DNA of 6,600 nt from Candidatus Bathyarchaeota archaeon (GCA_013330975.1 DUHG01000065.1:4539-11138); one strand, 5' to 3'. Counted from the first letter of the stretch, positions 1-6,529 are shown. A program made the numbers and translations. Notes: a model not told the origin generated them from the letters alone.

Positions 1-101
1 ATAACTGTTCCAGAAAAAAGAAGAAATTGATCGCGAGAGACGTCGCCACTGAAACCAGGATAGACTATGACCAAAATCTAGACTGCAACGCATTTTGGAT
101 C

Positions 102-153
102 AAAAAAAGGAGATGATGCGGGAGACGTCTCACCTTGCTTGGGATGCAACTCC
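102..153 (+). repeat. Degenerate third copy of the tRNA-like repeat
   Basis: An A-run (102-108), a GGAG block (109-112), GCGGG (118-122) and GACGTCTC (124-131) line up in order and spacing with the two better copies at 2523-2586 and 6530-6596. A TGCAACTCC block (145-153) sits where they have the T-loop-like TTCAAATCCC. The match is clearly weaker: several substitutions, one base less before the loop block, and no acceptor-like end or CCA. Read on the minus strand it ends in a T-run about 130 nt past the helicase stop, so it could also serve as that gene's terminator. A 10-bp palindrome GAGACGTCTC (122-131) lies inside it. Confidence 0.4.
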
Positions 154-236
154 AATCTTGATGCAAAATGGGCAGAGGGTTTGTCCACCATCCCTCCCGA
201 CACACGCTTGTTTTTGGGAAAGGTCGCCAGACGCCT

Positions 237-2459
237 CTAACGTTTGTATATTCTGCTTCGATCAGGGGCCTCCAGGTAGACGTGATTACCGTTGCGAGGG
301 CACTCCAAGACCGTTTCCTTCACCACCTCGAAATCCTTTTTGCCGCATACGCAATTTTCGTTCGGATCTTCAAGCGGCCAGTATTTTGAGCACTTGTTAG
401 GTTTTCTATGCACTCTGATCTTTCTCTGCACCATTACGAGTGCAGTTCCGCAAGTGGGACAATATTTCTGTGTTGAAGCCTGGATAGATGAGAGGTTAGT
501 CTTTGCTGCCGACGACCCCAATGCTTCAGTGAGTTCTTGGCGAAGTCGTTTCTTGGCTTCCTGAGCTCTTTGAGCTAAGTCAGCGTCGACGGCTTTCTTT
601 TTCTCAGCAAAACACCCTTCGACTACCGTCAGGAAGTCATCCGTGGGTTGAATAACTTGAGCAGCCAACGGACTGCAGTTGGTTTTGAGATAGCTTGCCA
701 AAGCCCGATATTGAGGATATCCCGAGAGCCTCTCAAGGTCGCCGATTACGATGAGTTTCTTCTTCGCCCTTGTCATGGCAACATTTAGCCTGCGGAAGTC
801 GGCGAGAGCCTGGGAGATCTGGCGGCTTCCTTCGTAGGGGGTCCACGTCAGGTCATAGATCACGACATCATTTTCTTTTCCCTGGATAGAATCTACCGTG
901 GAAGCCACGAGGTCCTCATCGGTAGAATCTATGTTCCTTCGAGAAGAAGAAACGCCTAGCTTGCGTACTGCCCGTCTTATGATTTCTCTCTGCAGCCGAT
1001 AAGGCGTGATAATCCAGATATTATCCGAAGGAACTCCCGCTCGCATTAAATCGTGCCTAATCTTTAGCGCGACTACAGCCTCATAACGGTTCAAACACGA
1101 ACCACCCTTTGGCTGCTGTAGCATTTCATCCCTAGGCGGAAACCACTCAACAACATTTTCATACGGCATAGAATCATAATGCATGTCCACGTAACAAACC
1201 GGATTCTGGTTGACGGTACCCATTATCAGTTCTCTATCGAGTTTTTGGGGTAAATCGATTTTCTTCTCGAAACACGTCTCCGCCGATTTTATCCGTCCGT
1301 CGTAGAACTGCTGCGAAGAAAAGCCAACTATCAACGGGTGACTCCTGAACTGAGTCTTCAGCATCTCCGAGCTCTCAGCATGCTGCTCAATCATCAGTCT
1401 AAAGAGGCTCTCACATTTCCTATCGCAGCTCTTGCTCTCCCAGCATGACGGTGGCATAAGAGTCTTGGTGATCGGGGGAAGCTGTTTGTGATCGCCTACC
1501 AGTATGAACGTCTTCCCCAGCAAAACTCCAGCCAGGGTTAATGGAATTGTTGCCATGGAGCTCTCGTCGACGATTACGACATCGAAGAATGGCTTTTCAA
1601 ACGATAGTTTGTTGTTCAAAACAAGAATAGACAGCTTCGATAACGTGGCTCCAACAATCTGTGACCCAGAGAGCCTGAACGATTCGTCTCCCCTTCTGGG
1701 GACAAGATCCTTGAGAACTTTGGAAACCTTCAGCTTAGAGCCCAAGCGCAAAATCCTGCGACCAAAAAAGGGAAAGAGATTCTCCAAAACATTATCAACG
1801 GCAACATTAGTGTGGGAAGTAATCAAGACTTTCAACCCGCGACTTGCAAGCTGCCTCACAATCTCTGTTATGACCGTTGTTTTCCCCGTTCCCGGAGGGC
1901 CATGAATCAGAAAGAAACCTCGACCATCAAGAGCTTGCAGCGCCTTCTTTACTGCCTGACCCTGGCTCTCAATCCTCTCAATACGCGGATCGAAAAACCT
2001 AACTGATCCCTCTGGTTGAGCATTAAAGACATCAGGGCTTTGCTCTCGGGTCGCAAATAGAAGCTCGGAAAGTCTCTGAGAAACAAGGGTTTTTTTCGAA
2101 TTCAACGCAGAAACAGCTAGCTTTTGCATTTCAACCAGCTGAATGCCATCAGCCTCAACAAGTTCAATCCATCCAGGCGCGACAGGCTGGCTAAGCAACA
2201 AATATGGATTCTCTGTATCAGCACTCCAAAGACTGCCAAACTGGGGAACACCGCTCTTTTGGACCTCAACCCACGTGACCTCGCCAAACCACGCCAACTT
2301 AGAACCAGCTGCCAGGTAACAACAGTAATTGTCTTCTTCTCTATCGCAGCTGACAACCTCTGCCTGAATCTTTCTCCGTTCTGAAGACCGGACAGCCTCT
2401 TCTCGTAGCTCGTTGGAAAGAAACGTCTCCAGTTGTCGGGTCAGGTTGCACGAAAGCAA
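237..2459 (-). CDS. SF1 DNA2/NAM7-like (UPF1-type) helicase with C-terminal cysteine-rich tail
   Basis: A probable ATP-dependent 5'-3' nucleic-acid helicase of 740 aa. All core SF1B motifs are visible in order: Walker A GPPGTGKTT (187-195), motif Ia TSHTNVAVDN (214-223), motif II VVIVDESS (294-301), motif III VGDHKQLPP (321-329), motif IV QFRSHP (370-375), motif V STVDSIQGKENDVVI (520-534) and motif VI NVAMTRAKKKLIVIGD (559-574). Residues about 28-110 precede the motor and are probably the family's small beta-barrel domain. A charged stretch (615-645) leads to a Cys-rich tail (C667, C670, C690, C703, C705, C720, H726), probably zinc binding. The start is TTG directly after an in-frame TAA, with GGGG at 2465-2468 and a TATA-like box at 2491-2498. 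The gene appears intact. Its target (DNA or RNA; repair, replication or RNA surveillance) cannot be told from sequence, and no neighbour suggests a defence operon. Confidence 0.93.
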   Translation of the reverse strand: MLSCNLTRQLETFLSNELREEAVRSSERRKIQAEVVSCDREEDNYCCYLAAGSKLAWFGEVTWVEVQKSGVPQFGSLWSADTENPYLLLSQPVAPGWIELVEADGIQLVEMQKLAVSALNSKKTLVSQRLSELLFATREQSPDVFNAQPEGSVRFFDPRIERIESQGQAVKKALQALDGRGFFLIHGPPGTGKTTVITEIVRQLASRGLKVLITSHTNVAVDNVLENLFPFFGRRILRLGSKLKVSKVLKDLVPRRGDESFRLSGSQIVGATLSKLSILVLNNKLSFEKPFFDVVIVDESSMATIPLTLAGVLLGKTFILVGDHKQLPPITKTLMPPSCWESKSCDRKCESLFRLMIEQHAESSEMLKTQFRSHPLIVGFSSQQFYDGRIKSAETCFEKKIDLPQKLDRELIMGTVNQNPVCYVDMHYDSMPYENVVEWFPPRDEMLQQPKGGSCLNRYEAVVALKIRHDLMRAGVPSDNIWIITPYRLQREIIRRAVRKLGVSSSRRNIDSTDEDLVASTVDSIQGKENDVVIYDLTWTPYEGSRQISQALADFRRLNVAMTRAKKKLIVIGDLERLSGYPQYRALASYLKTNCSPLAAQVIQPTDDFLTVVEGCFAEKKKAVDADLAQRAQEAKKRLRQELTEALGSSAAKTNLSSIQASTQKYCPTCGTALVMVQRKIRVHRKPNKCSKYWPLEDPNENCVCGKKDFEVVKETVLECPRNGNHVYLEAPDRSRIYKR

Positions 2460-2490
2460 TTAATCCCCTAACTATCACCAACAACGACAC

Positions 2491-2498
2491 AATTATAG
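2491..2498 (-). promoter_or_regulatory. TATA-like box for the helicase gene
   Basis: On the minus strand this reads CTATAATT. Its centre is about 36 nt upstream of the TTG start at 2459. Archaeal transcription usually starts about 25 nt downstream, so the leader would be about 10 nt and would just include the GGGG motif (2465-2468). The spacing is coherent but the box is short, so confidence is moderate. Confidence 0.45.
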
Positions 2499-2522
2499 CC
2501 ATCGGAAGTGTGCTGGCAAGAG

Positions 2523-2586
2523 AAAAAGGGGATTTTGCGGGCGACATCTCCACTCGAACTATGGTTCAAATCCCCACCGGTCCACC
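2523..2586 (+). repeat. tRNA-3'-end-like repeat, copy 2
   Basis: The copy comprises an A-run (2523-2527), GGGG (2528-2531), A, TTTTGCGGG (2533-2541), one variable base and GACATCTCCAC (2543-2553). Eleven non-conserved bases follow, then a T-loop-like TTCAAAT (2565-2571), CCCC, an acceptor-like CCGGTCC (2577-2583), A and CC. The 5' core matches the copy at 6530 nearly base for base, and the spacing to TTCAAAT is identical. No D-arm or normal anticodon arm is present, and the T-stem is poorly paired, so it is not called a tRNA gene. Its minus strand ends in a T-tract that could terminate RHH transcription. Confidence 0.7.
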
Positions 2587-2617
2587 TCAACAGTGTTTCT
2601 ATGAAAACCAGTCACTC

Positions 2618-2770
2618 CTATTGGCCAGTTTTCATTTGCGCGTCGTTATCATGAAGCCAAAGTCTCATTGCTTCTTCAAAGGCTTGGTTGAGCTTTAGCT
2701 TTCGCCTTACGGCTTTTATCCTGAATTCCATGGCTAGTTCATCATCTACCTCAACTGAAAAGCGCGTCAT
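2618..2770 (-). CDS. Small ribbon-helix-helix (CopG/Arc-type) DNA-binding protein
   Basis: A 50-aa protein with the layout of an RHH domain and little else. A short beta strand with alternating residues, RFSVEVDDEL (3-12), is followed by helix A (about 11-24, basic KAVRRK at 19-24) and helix B (about 27-41, LNQAFEEAMRLWL). RHH proteins dimerise through the strand and insert it into the major groove; many are autoregulating repressors or antitoxins. The ATG start has a strong Shine-Dalgarno GAGGAG (2775-2780) and a TATA-like box (2804-2811) at a distance giving a leader of about 12 nt. A perfect inverted repeat (2817-2844) lies just upstream and is a candidate operator. The gene is divergent from the nitroreductase operon. 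The next gene on its strand is the 740-aa helicase, so no partner toxin is evident. Confidence 0.8.
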   Translation of the reverse strand: MTRFSVEVDDELAMEFRIKAVRRKLKLNQAFEEAMRLWLHDNDAQMKTGQ

Positions 2771-2774
2771 TTTT

Positions 2775-2780
2775 CTCCTC
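2775..2780 (-). promoter_or_regulatory. Ribosome binding site of the RHH gene
   Basis: GAGGAG on the minus strand, four bases before the ATG at 2770. It is one of the strongest Shine-Dalgarno matches in the window and supports reading this 50-codon frame as a real gene. Confidence 0.65.
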
Positions 2781-2803
2781 ACTTTTACGAGTGCATTTAA
2801 CAG

Positions 2804-2811
2804 CTTATATG
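2804..2811. promoter_or_regulatory. TATA-like box readable on both strands, RHH/leader ORF
   Basis: CTTATATG on the plus strand, CATATAAG on the minus strand. On the minus strand it predicts initiation near 2782, just before the RHH ribosome site. On the plus strand it predicts initiation near 2833, upstream of the GGTGAT (2843-2848) and ATG (2853) of a short ORF. It is better supported for the RHH gene. Bidirectional use is an inference from spacing. Confidence 0.5.
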
Positions 2812-2816
2812 TTTTT

Positions 2817-2844
2817 CCGCTTAAACAGGAACACTTTTAAGCGG
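2817..2844. promoter_or_regulatory. Perfect 9-bp inverted repeat, candidate operator
   Basis: CCGCTTAAA (2817-2825) and TTTAAGCGG (2836-2844) are exact reverse complements separated by 10 nt, with arm centres 19 bp apart, close to two helical turns. The repeat begins 6 bp upstream of the RHH TATA-like box, where archaeal BRE/TFB contacts fall, and overlaps the predicted plus-strand start site. That placement suits a repressor site for both directions. The adjacent RHH protein is the obvious candidate binder. CACTTTTAAG (2832-2841) is also echoed 9 of 10 at 2780-2789, near the predicted RHH transcription start. Confidence 0.55.
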
Positions 2845-2852
2845 TGATTACC

Positions 2853-2942
2853 ATGGATACGCAGAGCCAAAAAACGGTGAATTTTCAACCAAGCAAGAAT
2901 CCAAGCGGCATTCGTGTCTTGCTCAGCCGTATAAATGGCTAA
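2853..2942 (+). CDS. Possible 29-aa leader peptide upstream of the nitroreductase operon
   Basis: A short ATG-to-TAA frame of 29 codons that I do not recognise. What argues for it is context. A full archaeal-type Shine-Dalgarno GGTGAT (2843-2848) sits four bases before the ATG, and a TATA-like box (2804-2811) is placed to give a leader of about 20 nt. The peptide is polar at its N-terminus (MDTQSQKTVN) and mildly basic near its end. It ends 30 nt before the nitroreductase start, so it could be a leader ORF, a small protein or chance. The length gives no statistical support. Confidence 0.25.
   Translation: MDTQSQKTVNFQPSKNPSGIRVLLSRING
2930..2936 (+). promoter_or_regulatory. TATA box for the nitroreductase operon
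   Basis: TATAAAT lies 43 nt upstream of the preferred TTG start at 2973. Initiation about 25 nt downstream, near 2958, would give a roughly 15-nt leader carrying the AAGGAG ribosome site (2958-2963). This makes a start at 2955 unlikely, since that codon would precede or coincide with the transcript start. Confidence 0.55.
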
Positions 2943-2972
2943 TTCCCGCCTTCTTTGAAGGAGAATGAGATA

Positions 2973-3599
2973 TTGAAATCACCAATGAATCACCTAACTG
3001 AAGCAATAAACAAAAGGCGATCCGTAAGGTCCTACGAGCAAAAGCCAGTTCCAAAAGGAATCATAAACGCAATAATCGAAGCTGGAAATCAGGCACCTTA
3101 TACATCGATAACGCGTTCTCAACCTTGGCGATTTGTTGTTGTCCAAGACCCTAAATTCAAGCAGGAACTCTTTCAGACTGCCTTTCCATTCTGGAAAAAC
3201 GCCACCGACGGCATGAAAGAACAATATCCCGAGCTATACGAAATGGCTGTATGCCTCTATGATGCGATGGATGAACCCAAAGACGTAATTTACTATAATG
3301 CACCCGTTATCATCTTTGTAATAGGTCCAGCAAATGGAGGCGCCATAAGTTGTGCGCTTGCCTGCGAGAACATCATGATCGCTGCTCAGTCTTTTGGTCT
3401 CGGAACTTGCTATGTAGGATTTGGATCCATGGTCAAGGGGAATGCTGATGTCGTGCAAGCCCTCGAATTGACGGATGAGGAACAAATTTTCGGTCCCATA
3501 GTGATCGGGTACCCTGAAGCAAACCCAACCGAAGCTGTAACCAACGCTCTAGAGAGGATTGGACCGGACAAGAGAGAACCCGTCACCAAGTGGATCTGA
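2973..3599 (+). CDS. Nitroreductase-family FMN oxidoreductase
   Basis: A 208-aa flavoprotein of the nitroreductase superfamily, typically a homodimer using FMN and NAD(P)H to reduce nitro compounds, quinones or other acceptors in the cytoplasm. Using the TTG at 2973 as residue 1, the phosphate-binding RRSVRSY is at 15-21. The FMN-contact segment APYTSITRSQPWRF is at 41-54, the ENIMIAAQSFGLGTCYVG helix-turn at 132-149, and the near-C-terminal IGYP at 178-181. Length fits the family. The start follows from AAGGAG (2958-2963) and the TATA box at 2930; an in-frame TTG at 2955 overlaps that ribosome site, and ATG at 2985 is the other option. It leads an operon with two membrane proteins, 24 nt before the next gene. 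The physiological substrate cannot be predicted. Confidence 0.9.
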   Translation: MKSPMNHLTEAINKRRSVRSYEQKPVPKGIINAIIEAGNQAPYTSITRSQPWRFVVVQDPKFKQELFQTAFPFWKNATDGMKEQYPELYEMAVCLYDAMDEPKDVIYYNAPVIIFVIGPANGGAISCALACENIMIAAQSFGLGTCYVGFGSMVKGNADVVQALELTDEEQIFGPIVIGYPEANPTEAVTNALERIGPDKREPVTKWI

Positions 3600-3623
3600 C
3601 AGGAAGCCAAGAAGGTATCGATA

Positions 3624-4337
3624 ATGGATTCATACAGAAAGACCGCCATTTTCGTCGGAGTACTGTTTATAATTGCGACGATCTCGCCCATTGCAAGCGC
3701 TTTCTTCATAGGCTCTATTTATGATCCGGATTATCTTTCCACCATTTCTGCGAACGAAACCCAACTCCTGATAGGAGTACTCCTGCTTTTGACCATGACA
3801 GCTGCAATTGTCAGCATCCCAATCTTAATGTTCCCAATCCTGAGAAAGCAAAATGAAAGCCTGGGTCTCGGCTACGTTGGTGCCAGGATTTTTGAGGGTT
3901 TTTTCAGTGCTATCAACATAATCATTCTGCTATCATTATTGTCATTGAGCTTGCAATTCGTCAATGCAGCAGTTCCAGCTAATTCATATTTTGAGACTTC
4001 AGGTGCGCTACTGCTATCTCAATTCGATTGGTGCAGTATTCTGCTAGATTTTCCCTTCACAATAGGAGCTCTGCTGTTCAACTTTCTTTTGTATAAATCA
4101 AGACTAGTTCCCCGATGGCTATCCCTCTTTGGTCTTGTTGGAGGGGCATTGTGGTTGGGAACAACGCCATTCCGCCTCTTTGGGCTCTTTCCTTCATCAC
4201 TGGAGATTTTCGCCATTGCTATAGCTGCGCAGGAAATGATCTTTGCAATATGGCTTATCGCTAAGGGATTTAACCAATCAGCACTCGCCTCCTTGTCTGC
4301 AAAAACAGACATATCCAAAAATCAGGCGAGCACCTAG
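3624..4337 (+). CDS. DUF4386-type six-helix membrane protein
   Basis: A 237-aa integral membrane protein with about six hydrophobic helices (about 8-30, 47-71, 87-113, 138-157, 163-185, 192-214). Its pattern matches the DUF4386 family: an N-terminal KTAIFVGVLFIIAT segment, LYKSRLVPRWLSLFGLVGG (156-174) between helices 4 and 5, and a last helix with Q203, E204 ending WLIAKGF (210-216). The family occurs in bacteria and archaea and has no established biochemical role. The ATG is preceded by a weak AAGGT site (3612-3616). It starts 24 nt after the nitroreductase stop and 21 nt before the next gene, so it is almost certainly co-transcribed. The polar C-terminal tail (217-237) is probably cytoplasmic. 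Confidence 0.85.
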   Translation: MDSYRKTAIFVGVLFIIATISPIASAFFIGSIYDPDYLSTISANETQLLIGVLLLLTMTAAIVSIPILMFPILRKQNESLGLGYVGARIFEGFFSAINIIILLSLLSLSLQFVNAAVPANSYFETSGALLLSQFDWCSILLDFPFTIGALLFNFLLYKSRLVPRWLSLFGLVGGALWLGTTPFRLFGLFPSSLEIFAIAIAAQEMIFAIWLIAKGFNQSALASLSAKTDISKNQAST

Positions 4338-4358
4338 GAATCAACAAAAAGTGACAAA

Positions 4359-4772
4359 ATGAAGACGATAGACGCTTCGAGAGGTGTAAAACTCACAGGA
4401 AGTGGCAAGGCTTTAGTCGTGACGCTGCTTTTCCGCTTGTTTTTTGGAGGCTATCTGGCAGGTATGGATCAATATGCCTTTAATGATCTTGAAAGCGCTT
4501 TGACGGTGCTAGTGATATATGGTCTATTAGGCTTCTTCGCAGCCCTGTTCATACTGGGCAAAAGATATGGTCTCTTGGGAATAATAGGTCTAGACGTAGT
4601 TTTCATCATTTTGCAGTCCGCATTCATCGTAATTAGCATAGGTCAAATAGCAGACGCGGGCATGCATGATCCTCTGGCAAATTGGTGGGCAACCTTGCTG
4701 ATGTTTCTATTTTCACTGATGACCCTTTTGTTCTCAATCAGGACTTACCGAGAAGCAAAGCATTCTAGCTAG
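4359..4772 (+). CDS. Four-helix membrane protein of unknown function
   Basis: I do not recognise the family. The 137-aa product has about four hydrophobic segments (about 17-35, 46-67, 70-96, 108-127). A short polar N-terminus (MKTIDASRGVKLTGSGK) precedes them and a basic tail (RTYREAKHSS) follows. No catalytic motif or cysteine is visible. The ATG has only a weak upstream GTGA (4351-4354). It lies 21 nt after the DUF4386 gene and is the last gene of the operon, so it may act with that protein in the membrane. No terminal hairpin follows; the convergent gap after it has a palindrome and a T5 tract. Confidence 0.8.
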   Translation: MKTIDASRGVKLTGSGKALVVTLLFRLFFGGYLAGMDQYAFNDLESALTVLVIYGLLGFFAALFILGKRYGLLGIIGLDVVFIILQSAFIVISIGQIADAGMHDPLANWWATLLMFLFSLMTLLFSIRTYREAKHSS

Positions 4773-4846
4773 GCTACTCAGAAATTCCCCAAGAATTCTT
4801 GAGAGCAACATTCAAACCCAAACAATAGTACTCAGTTTTTGCTTGC
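4773..4846. terminator. Convergent intergenic gap with palindrome and T5 tract
   Basis: Seventy-four bases separate two gene ends facing each other. They contain a perfect 12-bp palindrome CAAGAATTCTTG (4790-4801) and a T5 run on the plus strand (4836-4840), seven bases before the end of the minus-strand gene. Archaeal termination often uses short T-tracts without strong hairpins, so the T5 is the best plus-strand candidate. The palindrome has no loop and is not a good RNA hairpin. Confidence 0.35.
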
Positions 4847-6403
4847 TCAGCCAGTTTGGTTCCAGTAGTAGACTGACCGATATCTCCCGGCAATTGGGTA
4901 CGCAGGATCATCATAAACTATGTCCAACCGCAAATTATGCTTGGCCAGAGCAGACTGCAAAAGCGACCATGCTTGTCGCACTTCAGTGGTGGGCTCCCAC
5001 AAGCCCCAAACGATATCGCTAGGATTTCTCAAGCCCCACCCACAATTCTCAGGTAAAACAAATGCCGCTTCGGCTTTAGTTCCGCCGTGAACGACCGCGG
5101 GATTTTGCACCACCTCATTCCAGAACCGCTTCAAAGCGTCGAAATGCTCTTCTTGTAGAATTCCTAACGGCCCTTCCATGTCTTCAGCATAGTTGAATAT
5201 GACAACGTATTCCGCTCCACTTTCATACGCCAAGCGCATCTGGTCAAAGATTTGGCTTCCACCCGTCAAGTAGGGCCACTCAGTGTATGTCCATGTTATG
5301 ATAACGCCCCAATTCCTGTTCCGCAAGCTTGCTGCTCCTCTAATGAGACCAATTTCTTGAGCGACAGTATTGTTCCAGCCCAATTGAGCGAGGACAAGGT
5401 CGTAGCCACTTTCGTAATCCCACCAATAAAGAGCATAGTCTGACGTGAAGATGGGAAACGACCTGTTGCCTAGCTGCCATTCATTGCTCAGATCGTTGAG
5501 GATTTCTTGGTTCTTGTTCGTAAAAATCTCTGCTGCTGCATTGCAGTTCGAGATTGGATTCTTGTTTAGGACTCCCGCGTAAGATTCTACTTGCGAGATG
5601 CGTTTTGTGCCATTCTCAACTGTGTAAAGATTATCAATTCTATCTCGAATTGTCACTGTTCCGTTTGAAAAATAGGTCGCTAAAATGACACTTTCTTCTA
5701 TAGTGATAGACCCATTAGGGAAGTAAGTGATGATAATGCTTGTTTGATTGGAGTCAAAAACCTCAGGGTTGACGTAGTCCGAGGGGTTATCTGGGTTGTG
5801 CCAAAAAGAAGGGTCGGGTAATGAACCACTGCCTGTTATAACTCTGATGGTTCCATTTGTAAAATATATGGTGTTACCAATCTGTATACCTCCATTAGCC
5901 AACTTTGTGATTGGTTTGATTGCAATGAAGTTGGCACCATTTCCGCCGTTTGTTGAGTTACTGTTCCCTGCTGGACTTATGGAAAGGTTGACGTAAGTGT
6001 CTAGCATTTTCCCGCCAGGCTCATCTCCATAATAGACGCCCGCAAACATGTTGCCCCAGCGCTGCTCAGCGATGCCTATCCACGACGCCATTTGGACAGG
6101 GCTAGATGTGTCGAAATACGCGGCAAAACGCAACCCGTTGGCTATTGCGTAGTCGCCTATTTCCTTAACTGCGGTTTCGTTTGCCATTAGGGACCCAGAT
6201 TGAAGAACGAAAAGATTAGTGTAATTCTCAACTCTTTCAATGAGCAACTTCGCGTCTTGAGTTGTGTTTCCACAGAAAGTAACGCCGACGTAGAACGGTT
6301 TCTTCTCCTTGTTTGCATCAAAGGAATTGAATGAGACGACACCGATTAGGCCGATCAAGATTAGGAGCACAACAACAGTTGAAATCACGGCTAATCGTTT
6401 CAT
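4847..6403 (-). CDS. Exported, membrane-anchored TIM-barrel (glycoside-hydrolase-like) protein
   Basis: A 518-aa protein starting MKRLAVIST, followed by a hydrophobic segment (about 4-24) that acts as signal peptide or N-terminal anchor; the rest would be outside the cell. At least ten N-x-S/T sequons (such as NTT, NYT, NET, NGT, NRS, NNT) fit an N-glycosylated archaeal surface protein. Barrel-like segments include FYVGVTF (37-43), LRFAAYFD (91-98), FAGVYYGDEPGG (120-131, with D127 and E128 as candidate active-site acids), WGVIITWTYTEWPY (365-378) and AEYVVIFNY (397-405). Residues about 135-290 look like an insertion containing three similar YFxNG[TS] strand-turn-strand units. No named glycosidase family is assigned. 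The ATG at 6403 places the basic residues right before the membrane segment. An in-frame GTG at 6460 would add 19 residues and lies 26 nt after a TATA-like box, so a leaderless start there is possible. Confidence 0.75.
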   Translation of the reverse strand: MKRLAVISTVVVLLILIGLIGVVSFNSFDANKEKKPFYVGVTFCGNTTQDAKLLIERVENYTNLFVLQSGSLMANETAVKEIGDYAIANGLRFAAYFDTSSPVQMASWIGIAEQRWGNMFAGVYYGDEPGGKMLDTYVNLSISPAGNSNSTNGGNGANFIAIKPITKLANGGIQIGNTIYFTNGTIRVITGSGSLPDPSFWHNPDNPSDYVNPEVFDSNQTSIIITYFPNGSITIEESVILATYFSNGTVTIRDRIDNLYTVENGTKRISQVESYAGVLNKNPISNCNAAAEIFTNKNQEILNDLSNEWQLGNRSFPIFTSDYALYWWDYESGYDLVLAQLGWNNTVAQEIGLIRGAASLRNRNWGVIITWTYTEWPYLTGGSQIFDQMRLAYESGAEYVVIFNYAEDMEGPLGILQEEHFDALKRFWNEVVQNPAVVHGGTKAEAAFVLPENCGWGLRNPSDIVWGLWEPTTEVRQAWSLLQSALAKHNLRLDIVYDDPAYPIAGRYRSVYYWNQTG

Positions 6404-6482
6404 TGGCGGATTACCCTGAGAATCTGCTATTCCAACATTCAGTAGAAGGATGTCTGACACTTATTTGACTTTTGAGACTTGC

Positions 6483-6490
6483 CATAAAAG
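6483..6490 (-). promoter_or_regulatory. TATA-like box for the exported protein gene
   Basis: CTTTTATG on the minus strand, centred about 26 nt upstream of the GTG at 6460. It predicts transcription starting at or next to that GTG, giving either a leaderless message from 6460 or a 57-nt leader to the ATG at 6403. No Shine-Dalgarno precedes the GTG; a weak AGGGT precedes the ATG. Confidence 0.4.
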
Positions 6491-6529
6491 CGCCGGCTAA
6501 ACGTTTGCTCAATTCGCATATCTGAGTGT

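Noticed and set aside
95..400. Plus-strand 101-aa frame at the left end
   Set aside because: More than half of it is antisense to the helicase cysteine-rich tail. Composition is Pro/Arg/Cys-rich, and no family pattern or upstream TATA box is evident.
2341..2553. Minus-strand 70-aa frame with a hydrophobic stretch resembling a membrane helix
   Set aside because: It begins inside the repeat and its last third overlaps the helicase start in another frame. The hydrophobic part is translated promoter DNA, and the tail is arginine-rich out-of-frame sequence.
2459..2770. Toxin-antitoxin pair with the RHH protein as antitoxin
   Set aside because: No small partner gene is adjacent or overlapping on the same strand. 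The downstream gene is a full-length helicase 158 nt away.
4790..4801. Palindrome CAAGAATTCTTG as an intrinsic hairpin terminator
   Set aside because: It is a perfect palindrome with no loop bases, and no T-tract follows directly, so it is unlikely to form an RNA hairpin terminator.
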